DNA of 64,000 nucleotides from VFMC01 sp050248155 (GTDB lineage Bacteria > Actinomycetota > Acidimicrobiia > Acidimicrobiales > Ilumatobacteraceae): NCBI GenBank assembly GCA_050248155.1, contig JBFWSW010000007.1, positions 59,428 to 123,427 on the forward strand, given 5' to 3'. Positions 1 to 8,136 of the stretch are shown here, piece after piece. The notes below the pieces were generated by a model. The model was not told the DNA's origin. It did not search any database and saw only the letters and a program-made list of their open reading frames with translations. The position numbers and the translations under genes are program-made. Position 1 is the stretch's first letter; every line of letters starts with the position of its first letter.

Positions 1-95
1 CTGATGCGCGTGCCCGCGAACCCGCGCTCGATGACCACCTGGCAGGTGACCTCGAGGATCTCGGCCCGGCGCTCTTCCACCGTCTGCTTCTTCAC
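1..95 (-). CDS. TetR-family transcriptional regulator, N-terminus only (runs off left edge)
   Basis: Reading leftward from a GTG at 95, about 31 codons give a basic start followed by VEERRAEILEVTCQVVIERGF and AGTRI. This is the typical first helix and start of the HTH of TetR/AcrR DNA-binding domains. The rest lies outside the window, so the ligand and targets are unknown. It is divergent to the SDR gene at 131. The 35-bp gap between them holds a palindrome that suits a TetR dimer, so it probably represses itself and the SDR gene. The family call rests on 31 residues only. Confidence 0.7.
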   Translation of the reverse strand, partial: MKKQTVEERRAEILEVTCQVVIERGFAGTRI

Positions 96-103
96 CGGAC
101 CGC

Positions 104-124
104 ACGCTATCGCTGCGATACCGT
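104..124. promoter_or_regulatory. Palindromic operator overlapping two divergent -10 boxes
   Basis: Two 10-base arms, ACGCTATCGC (104-113) and GCGATACCGT (115-124), form an inverted repeat around T114 with one mismatched pair. The right end contains TACCGT, 6 bases before the SDR GTG. The left end, read on the minus strand, contains TAGCGT, 8 bases before the TetR GTG. Bound repressor would cover both -10 elements. That TetR is the binder is inference from adjacency. Confidence 0.65.
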
Positions 125-130
125 GGCCGA

Positions 131-928
131 GTGAGCACCCGACTGTCGCAGTTGTCCCGTTCGGTGGCCGGCAGGCGGGTACTCGTCACCGGGGCCGCGT
201 CGGGCATGGGGAGGGCCACGGCGCACCTCTTCGCCGACGAGGGGGCGCGGGTCGCGGTGGTCGACCTCGACGCCGAGCGTGTGCTCGCAGTCGTCGACGA
301 GATCCGCCAGGTGCACGGCCCCGACGCGGCGCACGACTTCGTCGCCGACGTCGCCGATCACGGCGCGCTGAAGCGGTTGGTCGCCGATGTCGCCGAGCGC
401 CTGGGTGGCATCGACGTGCTGATCAACAACGCCGGCGTGTCGTTGGTGACCTCCGCGTTCCAGGACGAGGCCGAGTACGAGGCCAACTGGGCGCGCACCC
501 TCGACGTCAACCTCACCGCGCACTCGCGCCTCATCCGCCTGTGCCAGCCGTACCTGCGCCAGGCCGACGGCGGAGGGCGCGTGGTGAACATCGCATCAAC
601 CGAGACCATCGTGGTCACCGCCGGACTCGCCGCGTACGCGGCCAGCAAGGCGGGGGTGGTCGGCCTGACCAAGAGCTTCGCCGTCGAGCTCGGCCGCCAC
701 GGCGTGACGGTCAACTGCATCTGCCCCGGGCCGATCAACACGGGCATGACCGCCGGCATCGACGACGAGGCCAAGCAGACGTACGCCAAGCGGCGTGTGC
801 CCCTGCGACGCTACGGCGAGCCCGAAGAGGTCGCGCAGATGACCGTCAGCCTGTGCCTGCCTGCCGCGAGCTTCCTGAACGGCGCGATCATCGCCGTCGA
901 CGGCGGCATGACCATCCGCCACACCTGA
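131..928 (+). CDS. SDR-family NAD(P)-dependent oxidoreductase
   Basis: A 265-residue classical short-chain dehydrogenase. Visible motifs are the nucleotide-binding TGAASGMG (about 20-27), NNAG (99-102), and the catalytic Ser about 156 with Tyr169-x3-Lys173 (YAASK). PGPINTG follows, as in the family. The C-terminus ends with the usual SFLNGAIIAVDGG stretch. The GTG start sits 6 bases after a TACCGT hexamer and has no Shine-Dalgarno, so the transcript is probably leaderless. Substrate cannot be assigned. The divergent TetR gene and shared palindrome suggest induction by a small molecule, perhaps the substrate. Confidence 0.9.
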   Translation: MSTRLSQLSRSVAGRRVLVTGAASGMGRATAHLFADEGARVAVVDLDAERVLAVVDEIRQVHGPDAAHDFVADVADHGALKRLVADVAERLGGIDVLINNAGVSLVTSAFQDEAEYEANWARTLDVNLTAHSRLIRLCQPYLRQADGGGRVVNIASTETIVVTAGLAAYAASKAGVVGLTKSFAVELGRHGVTVNCICPGPINTGMTAGIDDEAKQTYAKRRVPLRRYGEPEEVAQMTVSLCLPAASFLNGAIIAVDGGMTIRHT

Positions 929-997
929 GTCGGCCCAACGGCCCGAACTCGGCGGCCCCGCGCCTGCGCCGACGTCCCAGCCCTGTCCATCGATCGC

Positions 998-1093
998 GCA
1001 CAAACGCTCCGCGTCCCTGCACGGTCACGCAGGCCGAGCCGGTGGGATCTGCGTGACCGCACAAAGGCTCCGCGGCTTTGGACGGTTACGTAG
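998..1093. repeat. Imperfect direct repeat, about 36 bp, two copies
   Basis: GCACAAACGCTCCGCG at about 998 and GCACAAAGGCTCCGCG at about 1058 begin two copies of a roughly 36-base unit spaced 60 bases apart. Both copies continue into GGACGGT/GCACGGT-like and ACG(C/T)AGG sequence. The unit is in the noncoding gap 929-1147 and overlaps the stem-loop. Purpose unknown. Confidence 0.5.
1022..1059. terminator. Stem-loop between convergent genes (candidate terminator)
   Basis: A perfect 11-bp stem, CGGTCACGCAG (1022-1032) pairing with CTGCGTGACCG (1049-1059) around a 16-base loop. It lies between the SDR gene and the convergent lipoprotein gene. There is no T-tract, so termination activity is inference. 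Confidence 0.45.
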
Positions 1094-1147
1094 GTTTCGG
1101 ACGCCAGCGGGGAGCAGGAGACATCAGCGGACGGTCCGCGGGTCCCG

Positions 1148-1666
1148 TCAGCCCGGCGCCTGTGCGACGTCGAACCAGACGTCTCCTTGCCCGATGTCGC
1201 GCTCGAGGTGGATGTGCCAGCAGCCCGGTTCGTCGAACAGGAAGCCGGTTCCCCACTCCATGCCTGGCCGGTCGTAGCTGCTGCTCGGGTGGTACTCGGG
1301 ACCGAAGGTCAGCGTTCCCGCCCTCCCGCTCGGCGCCTCGCTCGCGACGTGGACGTCGCCCTCACCGGTCATGCGCCACACGACCTTCACCTCGTCACCG
1401 TCCACGATCGGTGCCGGGTGGGTCAGGAAGACCAAGCCGTACACGGTCGCGTCGGTGGCGACTGCCTCCACCTCGGTCAGCCCCGACGCTGAGGTGATCG
1501 GGGTCCGCTCGTCGCACGGCAGATCGACGACCCCGAGCCGCTCCGCCGGCGCCAGCGCGGCTGTAGTCGGCGCGGCCGCTGTGCTGTTCGTCGCGTCGTC
1601 CGAGCCCGTGCAGGCGGCGAGCACCGCGAGGCCGATGGCCAGACGGAGAGCGAGGTGACCTCTCAC
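1148..1666 (-). CDS. Putative secreted lipoprotein
   Basis: A 172-residue protein of unknown function. The GTG at 1666 is chosen because it gives a clean lipoprotein signal: basic VRGHLALR, a hydrophobic stretch, then a LAAC lipobox with Cys at about 19. A Thr/Ala-rich linker follows. The mature part is beta-rich, with WRMTGEGDVHV and ending GCWHIHLERD. It contains a pair of histidines near a tryptophan but no family I can name. A longer in-frame reading to 1810 exists but lacks a sensible N-terminus. It is followed on the same strand by no close gene, and the lipocalin-like gene at 1713 lies upstream. Confidence 0.7.
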   Translation of the reverse strand: MRGHLALRLAIGLAVLAACTGSDDATNSTAAAPTTAALAPAERLGVVDLPCDERTPITSASGLTEVEAVATDATVYGLVFLTHPAPIVDGDEVKVVWRMTGEGDVHVASEAPSGRAGTLTFGPEYHPSSSYDRPGMEWGTGFLFDEPGCWHIHLERDIGQGDVWFDVAQAPG

Positions 1667-1712
1667 GAGCCCAGGCTGCACCCCCCGGGCCGTCGCTGCA
1701 AGGCGCCCGATC

Positions 1713-2825
1713 TCAGGTGCGGTACGGGTCGAGGAGGCCGGTGAGGCCGCTGGTGTGCGGGCCGATGACGAGCTGCTCGAGGATGCCGGTGCCCTGCTCG
1801 GTGCTGCCATCTGGACGGGTGAGCGTGGCCCGGCAGAGCGCCTGGATGTGCAGGTGATCGAGCGCGCAGGGGTCGTCCACCGGGAGCGACGTCCGCTCAG
1901 CGGCGATCATCAGCTCGCCCTGCCAACTGCCGTGGCGGTGGTCGGGATGGCCGTAGCCGAGCCCACGCATCATGAACTCGAACATCGGCTCGAGTCGCAC
2001 GGTCGTGACCGACTGGTCCCAGTCGACGAGGTCGTACTCGAACCACGCCGCCCACCGAGTACCCGGTCGCCACTCGTGCCGGTACTCCACGGTGCGGACG
2101 AGCCGAGCCTCCATGTGGCCGACCGGGGCGAGCGCGCCGACCTCGTGCCAGCGGCGTCCGTCGGCGTACTCGTTCACGTCGAAGTGGGTCGAGGTGCTCG
2201 GGAAGTTGACCGGTGCCCACAGCCAGTAGAACTGCGGCAGCGCGCCGACCGGCGCGCCCATGGACGACGGTTCCCCGACCGGGCGAACGCCCCACGAGCG
2301 ATCGCGCGAACCGAGCACCTCCGACGGGTCGATGTCGATGCGCTCGCCGTCGAGCTCGATCCAACCCGTCCACGACCCGAACTGGGTGAGCCGCGTGTAG
2401 TCGAAGAAGACACGAGCGCCGATGCGCTGGAAGAAGCGCGGCTCCTCGATCGCCGGCGACCGACCGTCGAACGTGAGGTCGGCCCGCACGCCGTGTTCGG
2501 GAGCGTCGATGAGCAGCTGCAGCCGAACCATGGGCTCGACGATGCGCACCTCGATCGGCCCCACCTTCGTCGCGTCACGACGGTCGGACGGAGCCCGCTG
2601 CGAGGTGTGCACCGAGACCTGCTCGGAGCCTCTGATCACGGAGAAGGCCGCGTCCGAGACGTGCCGGTTGGGATACAGGCCCATCGCGAGCGCGAAGTAC
2701 AGGCGGCCGTCGGATGCATATCCGTTGAAGAAGTAGCGGTCGTAGTGGTTGATGTCGCTGGTCGCGGTGTGGGCGATGGGCACCGAAGCCTGGTGGATCG
2801 GGTAGTCGTCAAAGCTCGTCAGCAC
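1713..2825 (-). CDS. Lipocalin-like (CrtC/AttH-type) protein of unknown function
   Basis: A 370-residue soluble protein. The N-terminal part DRYFFNGYASDGRLYFALA and YPNRHVSDAAFSV resembles the tocopherol-cyclase/hydroxyneurosporene-dehydratase-like lipocalin superfamily (AttH, CrtC, DUF7064/7065-type proteins common in actinobacteria). WGVRPVGEP and a Trp/Tyr-rich beta section follow. I cannot name a reaction. The GTG start at 2825 is supported by a TACGGT hexamer ending 7 bases upstream. A longer reading to 3095 would overlap the divergent ctaA and is rejected. Confidence 0.65.
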   Translation of the reverse strand: MLTSFDDYPIHQASVPIAHTATSDINHYDRYFFNGYASDGRLYFALAMGLYPNRHVSDAAFSVIRGSEQVSVHTSQRAPSDRRDATKVGPIEVRIVEPMVRLQLLIDAPEHGVRADLTFDGRSPAIEEPRFFQRIGARVFFDYTRLTQFGSWTGWIELDGERIDIDPSEVLGSRDRSWGVRPVGEPSSMGAPVGALPQFYWLWAPVNFPSTSTHFDVNEYADGRRWHEVGALAPVGHMEARLVRTVEYRHEWRPGTRWAAWFEYDLVDWDQSVTTVRLEPMFEFMMRGLGYGHPDHRHGSWQGELMIAAERTSLPVDDPCALDHLHIQALCRATLTRPDGSTEQGTGILEQLVIGPHTSGLTGLLDPYRT

Positions 2826-2832
2826 GACGGCG

Positions 2833-2838
2833 ACCGTA
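2833..2838 (-). promoter_or_regulatory. -10 element, leaderless start of the lipocalin-like gene
   Basis: TACGGT on the minus strand lies 7 bases before the GTG at 2825, with no Shine-Dalgarno. This is the spacing that places transcription start on the start codon. Confidence 0.5.
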
Positions 2839-2908
2839 GCGAGCACCCCGACGCCACCGACGACCGGACGGTGACCGGGGCGACTGGGTGAAGCCCTGCC
2901 GCCCTCCG

Positions 2909-2914
2909 TACGCT
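2909..2914 (+). promoter_or_regulatory. -10 element, leaderless start of ctaA
   Basis: TACGCT followed by 7 bases and then the ctaA GTG at 2922. Together with 2833-2838 it forms a compact divergent promoter region. Confidence 0.5.
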
Positions 2915-2921
2915 GGCGGCC

Positions 2922-3854
2922 GTGCGACGCCGCGTCACTCCCGGGCAGTACCGGAGCATCTGCCTGGTCGCTCTGCTGCTGATCGCGTTGATCGTCGTGA
3001 CGGGCGCGGCCGTTCGCCTCACGGGCTCGGGCCTCGGATGCGACGACTGGCCGCGCTGCAACAACCAGAAGCTCGTCGACGTCTCGACGGGCCACGCCGC
3101 GATCGAACAGATCAACCGCTTGTTCACCGGGCTCGTCTCCGCAGGTGTCATCGTTGCCGTGCTGGCGTCACTCGCGCGCGAGCCTCGCCGCCGCGACCTC
3201 ACGTGGCTGTCCGTGGGGCTGGTGCTCGGAGTGCTCGCGCAGATCGTGCTCGGTGGCATCACCGTCCTCGTCGACCTCCACCCCGTCGCCGTGCAGGCGC
3301 ACCTCGTCGTATCGATGGTGCTCGTCGCTGTCGCCGTGGTGCTGTACTCGCGGGCGGGGATGCCGTCGTCGTCACGCCGGCACCGCGTCGGCCGGTCGAT
3401 CCGCCGGCACGTGTGGGCATGCGTCGCGGCGACGGGTCTGGCCGTCGTGTTCGGCACGATCGTCACCGGGGCCGGCCCCCATGCAGGTGACGAGGAGGCG
3501 CGCCGGTTCGACATCGACATCTCTCGTGCGGCGCAGATGCACAGCGTCGCGGTGTGGGTGTCGGTCGCTGCGGTGGTGTTCCTCATGATCCGCCTACGGC
3601 ACCGACCGGTCGACCGGGCCGTGCTCGACGGCCCGTTGGTCCTGTGGATCTGCGTCGCGATCGCGCAGGGCGGGATCGGCTACCTGCAGTACTTCACCGG
3701 GGTTCCGGCCGCGCTCGTCGCAGCGCACGTCGCGGGAGCGACCCTCCTGTGGGCCGTGACCGTGTGGCTGGTCGAGTCGCTGTCGATCTCGACGGCCGAC
3801 GAGGTGGCTGCTGAGGCTCCGGCGGTCGAGACCGTCAGTTCGCCAACCCCTTGA
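2922..3854 (+). CDS. ctaA: Heme A synthase (COX15/CtaA family)
   Basis: A 310-residue polytopic membrane protein that oxidises heme O to heme A for aa3-type cytochrome oxidase. About eight hydrophobic segments are visible. Family signatures are GSGLGCDDWPRC in the first external loop (with its Cys pair), HAAIEQINR (glutamate and heme-ligand His), HPVAVQAH, QMHSVAVW and AAHVAGATLLW, which supply the paired histidines. No ctaB or oxidase genes are in the window. The GTG start is set by TACGCT 7 bases upstream. The 3' end overlaps the convergent small membrane gene by 20 bases. Confidence 0.92.
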   Translation: MRRRVTPGQYRSICLVALLLIALIVVTGAAVRLTGSGLGCDDWPRCNNQKLVDVSTGHAAIEQINRLFTGLVSAGVIVAVLASLAREPRRRDLTWLSVGLVLGVLAQIVLGGITVLVDLHPVAVQAHLVVSMVLVAVAVVLYSRAGMPSSSRRHRVGRSIRRHVWACVAATGLAVVFGTIVTGAGPHAGDEEARRFDIDISRAAQMHSVAVWVSVAAVVFLMIRLRHRPVDRAVLDGPLVLWICVAIAQGGIGYLQYFTGVPAALVAAHVAGATLLWAVTVWLVESLSISTADEVAAEAPAVETVSSPTP

Positions 3855-4017
3855 CGAACTCGGCGCTCTTGTCGATCACGATCGCGAAGAAGCCGCCGAC
3901 ATCGCCGACGAAGTCCTCGAACACGTTCGCGCTCCCGCCCGGGTTGCTCCAGAACGAGATCAGCAGGAACAGCATCAGAACGGTGAAGCCCAACTTCTTC
4001 ACGGTTTCGAACGGCAC
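3835..4017 (-). CDS. Small single-pass membrane protein, unknown function
   Basis: A 60-residue protein starting at GTG 4017, which has GGAGGT 6 bases upstream. Sequence: a short cytoplasmic VPFETVKKLGF, one transmembrane helix (TVLMLFLLISFW), then an acidic FEDFVGDVGGFF segment. No known family is recognised. The longer reading to 4122 begins with an Arg-rich, unlikely stretch. The gene converges on ctaA and overlaps its end, which is suggestive but not evidence of a role in oxidase assembly. Confidence 0.6.
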   Translation of the reverse strand: MPFETVKKLGFTVLMLFLLISFWSNPGGSANVFEDFVGDVGGFFAIVIDKSAEFVKGLAN

Positions 4018-4128
4018 GGTGCGACCTCCAACTGGCTCGCCGTCGTCTCCGTGGGTACGGCGAACGAACAGTGAGATCTCCGCTTGGTCGCACAGGCTAG
4101 CCCTGCGAACCGTGGCGGACAACGATGG

Positions 4129-4801
4129 TCACACCGGAGGCCCGAGCACCGGGTCGTAGAGGTGGTGGCAGTCGTTGATCGAGACGATCGTCGGGAACGC
4201 GTCGCGGTGCAGGCGCACCATCGTGATGCTCGTGTTCTCGACGGGCATCCACAACGAGCGGTGCACGTCGAGGAGGTGCGACACGTAAGCGTTGATGACA
4301 CCGCCGTGCACCACGACGGCGATGCGCTCGCCGCGGTGCCGCTCGGCGAGGAGCGCGATGTTCGCAGCCACGCGGCAACGCAGGCCGTCGTCACCCTCGC
4401 AGCCCGGTATGCCGTCCCACCGACCGGTGAGGCTCCACTGCCGCGCGCCGGCGGAACTCGCCGTTGCTCCAGTCGCCGAGACGGATCTCCTCGAGGTCGG
4501 CGTGGGTCTCGAGCTCGAGTCCGCGCTGGTCGGCCAGCGGACGAGCGGTCTGGATCGCGCGCTGCAGGTGCGAGCTGTACACCCCGTGCAGTTCGAGCGG
4601 CGCGAGTCGAGCAGCCAACGCCGCGGCCTGCACCACGCCGAGGTCGTGAAGCGGTGGATCGGCGGACTCGCGACTGCCCGGCACGACGTCGGCCGATCTC
4701 CCGTGGCGGATGAGGAGCACCTCGCACATGTCGGCGCTCTCGGTGCCGGGCAGGCTCGGCTGCGGGACTGCTTGCGTGCTGTCGAGGTGGTGAGCCGTCA
4801 T
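4129..4801 (-). pseudogene. Histidine phosphatase (phosphoglycerate-mutase-like), frameshifted
   Basis: Two adjacent minus-strand frames join into one histidine-phosphatase fold. The first holds CEVLLIRHGRSADVVPG (catalytic RHG) and ends in EIRLGDWSNGEFRRRAA near 4440. The second begins QWSLTGRWDGIPGCEGDDGL and continues through AVVVHGGVINAYVSHLL to a stop at 4129. The frame changes by one base at about 4438-4445. The linker usual in relatives (an xxDP before QW; compare ASGDPRW in the paralogue at 24847) is missing, so about 10-13 bases seem lost in a very GC-rich stretch. It could be a real lesion or an assembly error. The ATG at 4801 is taken as start (TACCGT 9 bases upstream). ATG 4729 (MCEVLL) is equally possible. 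Confidence 0.75.
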
Positions 4802-4962
4802 CGATCGTCGACGGTAGTTCCGTGCCGACGGTGGTCCGCTGCTCGTGTGACGAACCGTGAACGTCGTGTGCAGGTCCTCGCGATGACGGCACGACCGTTC
4901 CGCGCTGCGTGTGAATTGTGCCAAGCTGTCCCGACGGGTCAGGGCAGGGGAGCGCACGACGA

Positions 4963-6291
4963 GTGACCATCAGAATCAGACATCTCGTCGTTGTCGTCGT
5001 CGCATCCCTCGCGCTGGTGGGGGCCCTGTGGTCGCCTGCCGCCGCCGCGCCTGACGGCGACGAGATCATCATCAGGGTGCGCGTGCAGAACACGCCCGAG
5101 GGTGGCGGCAAGAAGGAACCCGTCGAGGGCGTCGAGGTCGTCGTCGTCGACGCTGCCGGCAACGAGATCGACAGCGGTGCCACCGACGACAAGGGCCTGG
5201 TCGAGCTCGGCGTTCCGAACGCCGACACGTACACGGTGCGCATCGACGCCGACTCCCTGCCCGAGGGCCTCGGGTTGCCCGACGGTCAGTCGGGAGAGCG
5301 CAGCGTCACGCCGACGCAAGGCCTCGGCGGCAACGCGAACTTCAACCTCGGCGCTGCAGCGCCCGACGCGAAGAGCAAGATCGAGCTGCTGCCGAAGACG
5401 ATCCTCATCGGTCTCCGGTTCGGGCTCGTCATCGCGATCATGAGCGTGGGCCTGTCGCTCATCTACGCCACGACCGGTCTGTCGAACTTCGCCCACGCCG
5501 AGACCGTCACGATGGGCGCGGTCGTCACGTGGACGGTCGACGACCACCTCCGCATCTTCCACTCCACGACCGGCGGCCAGGCGTTCGTCCAGCTCGCGTT
5601 CGCGTCACTGTTCGGCATCGCCGCCGGTGCGCTGTTCTCGGGCGGGCTCGAAGTGGGCGTGTGGCGTCCGATGCGCCGGCGTCGCATCGGCCTGACGTCG
5701 ATGATGATCGTGTCGATCGGCATCGCGATCTTCCTCAGGTTCTTCATCCAGTTCCGCTTCGGCGCGCAGCCCAAGTCGTACCGCGAGTTCTCGAGCCAGC
5801 GGAACCTCTCGTGGCTGCCGGTGACGCCGCGCGACCTCTTCGCTGCGGCTGTCTCGCTGCTGATGCTCTGCCTGGTCGCCTACATGCTCATGCGGACGCG
5901 CACCGGGAAGGCGATCCGGGCGGTCAGCGACAACCCCGACCTCTCGTCGTCCACCGGCATCAACACCGATCGGATCATCCTGTTCGTCTGGATGCTCGGG
6001 GGCGCGCTGGCTGGACTGAGCGGTGTGCTGTTCGGCCTCGACGAACAGGTGCAGTGGAGCATGGGGAGCCGCCTGCTCTTGTTGATGTTCGCGGCGATCA
6101 CACTGGGCGGCCTCGGCCGGCCGTTCGGTGCCCTCGTGGGCTCGCTCGTGGTGGGTCTGTTCGTCCAGTTGTGGGCGTGGTTCTTCAGCGGGTACACCGA
6201 CTTGAAGAACGTCGGCGCGCTGCTCGCGCTCATCGTCATCCTGCTGGTGAGACCGCAAGGCATCCTGGGGAAGAAGGAGCGCGTCGGATGA
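4963..6291 (+). CDS. livH: HAAT-type ABC permease LivH with N-terminal extracytoplasmic beta domain
   Basis: A 442-residue protein. Residues about 141-442 are a normal LivH permease: IYATTGLSNFAHAE, RTGKAIRAVSDNPDL (coupling loop) and ALIVILLVRPQGILG at the C-terminus. Ahead of it is a cleavable-looking signal (residues 1-29, ending WSPAAAA). A domain of about 100 residues follows with EPVEGVEVVVVDAAGNEI and DDKGLVELGVPNADTYTVRID, typical of carboxypeptidase-regulatory or transthyretin-like beta folds. That domain should face outside. GTG 4963 gives the signal peptide. The gene heads livHMGF and overlaps livM by ATGA. The extra domain is absent from textbook LivH proteins and may help dock the binding protein (inference). 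Confidence 0.88.
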   Translation: MTIRIRHLVVVVVASLALVGALWSPAAAAPDGDEIIIRVRVQNTPEGGGKKEPVEGVEVVVVDAAGNEIDSGATDDKGLVELGVPNADTYTVRIDADSLPEGLGLPDGQSGERSVTPTQGLGGNANFNLGAAAPDAKSKIELLPKTILIGLRFGLVIAIMSVGLSLIYATTGLSNFAHAETVTMGAVVTWTVDDHLRIFHSTTGGQAFVQLAFASLFGIAAGALFSGGLEVGVWRPMRRRRIGLTSMMIVSIGIAIFLRFFIQFRFGAQPKSYREFSSQRNLSWLPVTPRDLFAAAVSLLMLCLVAYMLMRTRTGKAIRAVSDNPDLSSSTGINTDRIILFVWMLGGALAGLSGVLFGLDEQVQWSMGSRLLLLMFAAITLGGLGRPFGALVGSLVVGLFVQLWAWFFSGYTDLKNVGALLALIVILLVRPQGILGKKERVG

Positions 6292-7286
6292 ACTGGGCAC
6301 TGATCATCTCCAATGCGATCTACACGGGCATCGGGGTGAACGCGATCGGGTTCGCGCTGGCGTCGGCCGGGTTGAACGTGCACTTCGGGTACACCGGCCT
6401 GCTCAACTTCGGCCAGGCCGGGTTCCTCCTCATCGGTGCCTACAGCGTGGCCATCCCCGTGTCGTACTGGGGATGGAACATGTTCGCGACGATCCCCGTG
6501 CTCATCGTGATGGCCACCGTGTTCGCGCTGCTGCTCGGCATCCCGACGCTGCGATTGCGCTCCGACTACCTCGCGATCGTCACCATCGCCGCAGCCGAGA
6601 TCCTGCGTCTCCTGGTCTCGACGCCGAAGTGGACCAACTTCACGGGTGGCACCGACGGCATCAACAGCTTCACCCAGGACTTCCGCGACAGCGTCCCGTT
6701 CGACCGGGCACGGTTCCACCTCTGGAAGCAGCCGCTCACGAACTACGACCTGTGGATCATCATCGTGGGATGGGCACTGGTCGCGCTGTCCGGTGTGCTG
6801 GTGTGGGCGCTGATCCGCAGCCCGTGGGGTCGAGTGCTGCGCAGCATCCGCGAGGACGAGGACGCAGCGCGCAGCCTCGGCAAGAACGTCTTCGCCTACA
6901 AGATGATCAGCCTCGTGATCGGCGGTGTGATCGGTGCCTTCGGTGGCGCCGTCCTCGCGGTCGGCAACCAGATCGCCACGCCGATCACCTTCCGGACCGA
7001 GCTCACGTTCTTCGCGTATGCGATCCTGGTGCTCGGTGGTGTCGGCAAGGTCCGCGGCCCGATCATCGGGTCGGTCATCTTCTGGTTCATCATCTCCTTC
7101 ACCGAGGGATTCTTGAAGAACGCCACCGACGCCAACGGGTGGAAGCTGCCGAGCTGGCTGGTCAGCGCGAACAACTACGGGTTCGTGCGGTTCATGCTCG
7201 TCGGGCTCGGCCTCGTCCTGCTGGTCGTCTTCCGCCCGCAAGGCATCTTCGGCAATCGCAAGGAGCAGGCGTTCGATGTCAGGTGA
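6288..7286 (+). CDS. livM: HAAT-type ABC permease LivM
   Basis: A 332-residue membrane permease for branched-chain or related amino acids. Signatures are GYTGLLNFGQAGFLLIGAY near residue 40, LRLRSDYLAIVTIAAAEI, SIREDEDAARSLGKN (the coupling loop to the ATPase) and the C-terminal LVVFRPQGIFG. The ATG at 6288 overlaps the livH stop (ATGA), so the two permeases are translationally coupled. It is expected to pair with LivH as a heterodimer with LivG and LivF below. Confidence 0.93.
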   Translation: MNWALIISNAIYTGIGVNAIGFALASAGLNVHFGYTGLLNFGQAGFLLIGAYSVAIPVSYWGWNMFATIPVLIVMATVFALLLGIPTLRLRSDYLAIVTIAAAEILRLLVSTPKWTNFTGGTDGINSFTQDFRDSVPFDRARFHLWKQPLTNYDLWIIIVGWALVALSGVLVWALIRSPWGRVLRSIREDEDAARSLGKNVFAYKMISLVIGGVIGAFGGAVLAVGNQIATPITFRTELTFFAYAILVLGGVGKVRGPIIGSVIFWFIISFTEGFLKNATDANGWKLPSWLVSANNYGFVRFMLVGLGLVLLVVFRPQGIFGNRKEQAFDVR

Positions 7287-8136
7287 CGCGACGATGACCG
7301 GCGGCGCGGCGACCCTCACCGGCGTCGCCCACGAACCAGGGGTGCCCAAGCCCGATCCGATCCTGGTGGCCGACGGCGTCCGCCGATCCTTCGGTGGCCT
7401 GGTGGCCGTCGACGTCGACCACCTCGAGGTGCAGCGCAACACGATCACTGCGCTCATCGGCCCCAACGGTGCCGGCAAGACCACCTTCTTCAACCTGCTC
7501 ACCGGCTTCGACGACGTCGACACGGGGACCTGGACCTTCGACGGGCACCCGATGAACAAGGTCGCTCCGCATCGCACCGCGAAGCTCGGCATGGTCCGCA
7601 CCTTCCAGCTCACCAAGAGCCTCACGCGCATGTCGGTGATCGAGAACATGCGTCTCGGCGCCTTCCAGCAGCGCGGCGAGCACTTCTGGCGCGCGCCGTT
7701 CCGGTGGCTCTGGAAGGACGAGGAGGCGGCCAACACCGAGCGCGCCGATGCCCTCCTCGCTCGCTTCCGCATGGATCACATGCGCGACGAGTACGCCGGT
7801 TCGCTGTCGGGCGGCCAGCGCAAGCTCCTCGAGATGGCGCGTGCGCTGATGGTCGAGCCGAGGCTGATCATGCTGGACGAGCCGATGGCAGGTGTGAACC
7901 CGGCGCTGAAGCAGAGCCTGCTCGACCACATCCGCAGCCTGAAGGACGAGGGCCGGACAGTGCTGTTCGTCGAGCACGACATGGACATGGTGCACGAGAT
8001 CAGCGACTGGGTGGTCGTGATGGCCGAGGGGCAGATCATCGCCGAGGGTCCTCCGGCAGTGATCGGTGCGAACCAAGCGGTCATCGACGCGTATCTCGGT
8101 GCACACCAGAACACCGACCTCGGGCGGCAGTTGTGA
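7276..8136 (+). CDS. livG: HAAT-type ABC transporter ATPase LivG
   Basis: A 286-residue ABC ATPase. Walker A is GPNGAGKTT (about 68-76), signature LSGGQRK, Walker B LIMLDEP, and EHD supplies the switch His. The LivG-type insert with TFQLTKSLTRMSVIENM is present. The first 30 residues (GDATMTGGAATLTGVAHEP) are a nonconserved extension, so a later start cannot be excluded. It overlaps livM by 11 bases and livF by 4. It energises the permease pair on the cytoplasmic side. Confidence 0.94.
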   Translation: MSGDATMTGGAATLTGVAHEPGVPKPDPILVADGVRRSFGGLVAVDVDHLEVQRNTITALIGPNGAGKTTFFNLLTGFDDVDTGTWTFDGHPMNKVAPHRTAKLGMVRTFQLTKSLTRMSVIENMRLGAFQQRGEHFWRAPFRWLWKDEEAANTERADALLARFRMDHMRDEYAGSLSGGQRKLLEMARALMVEPRLIMLDEPMAGVNPALKQSLLDHIRSLKDEGRTVLFVEHDMDMVHEISDWVVVMAEGQIIAEGPPAVIGANQAVIDAYLGAHQNTDLGRQL

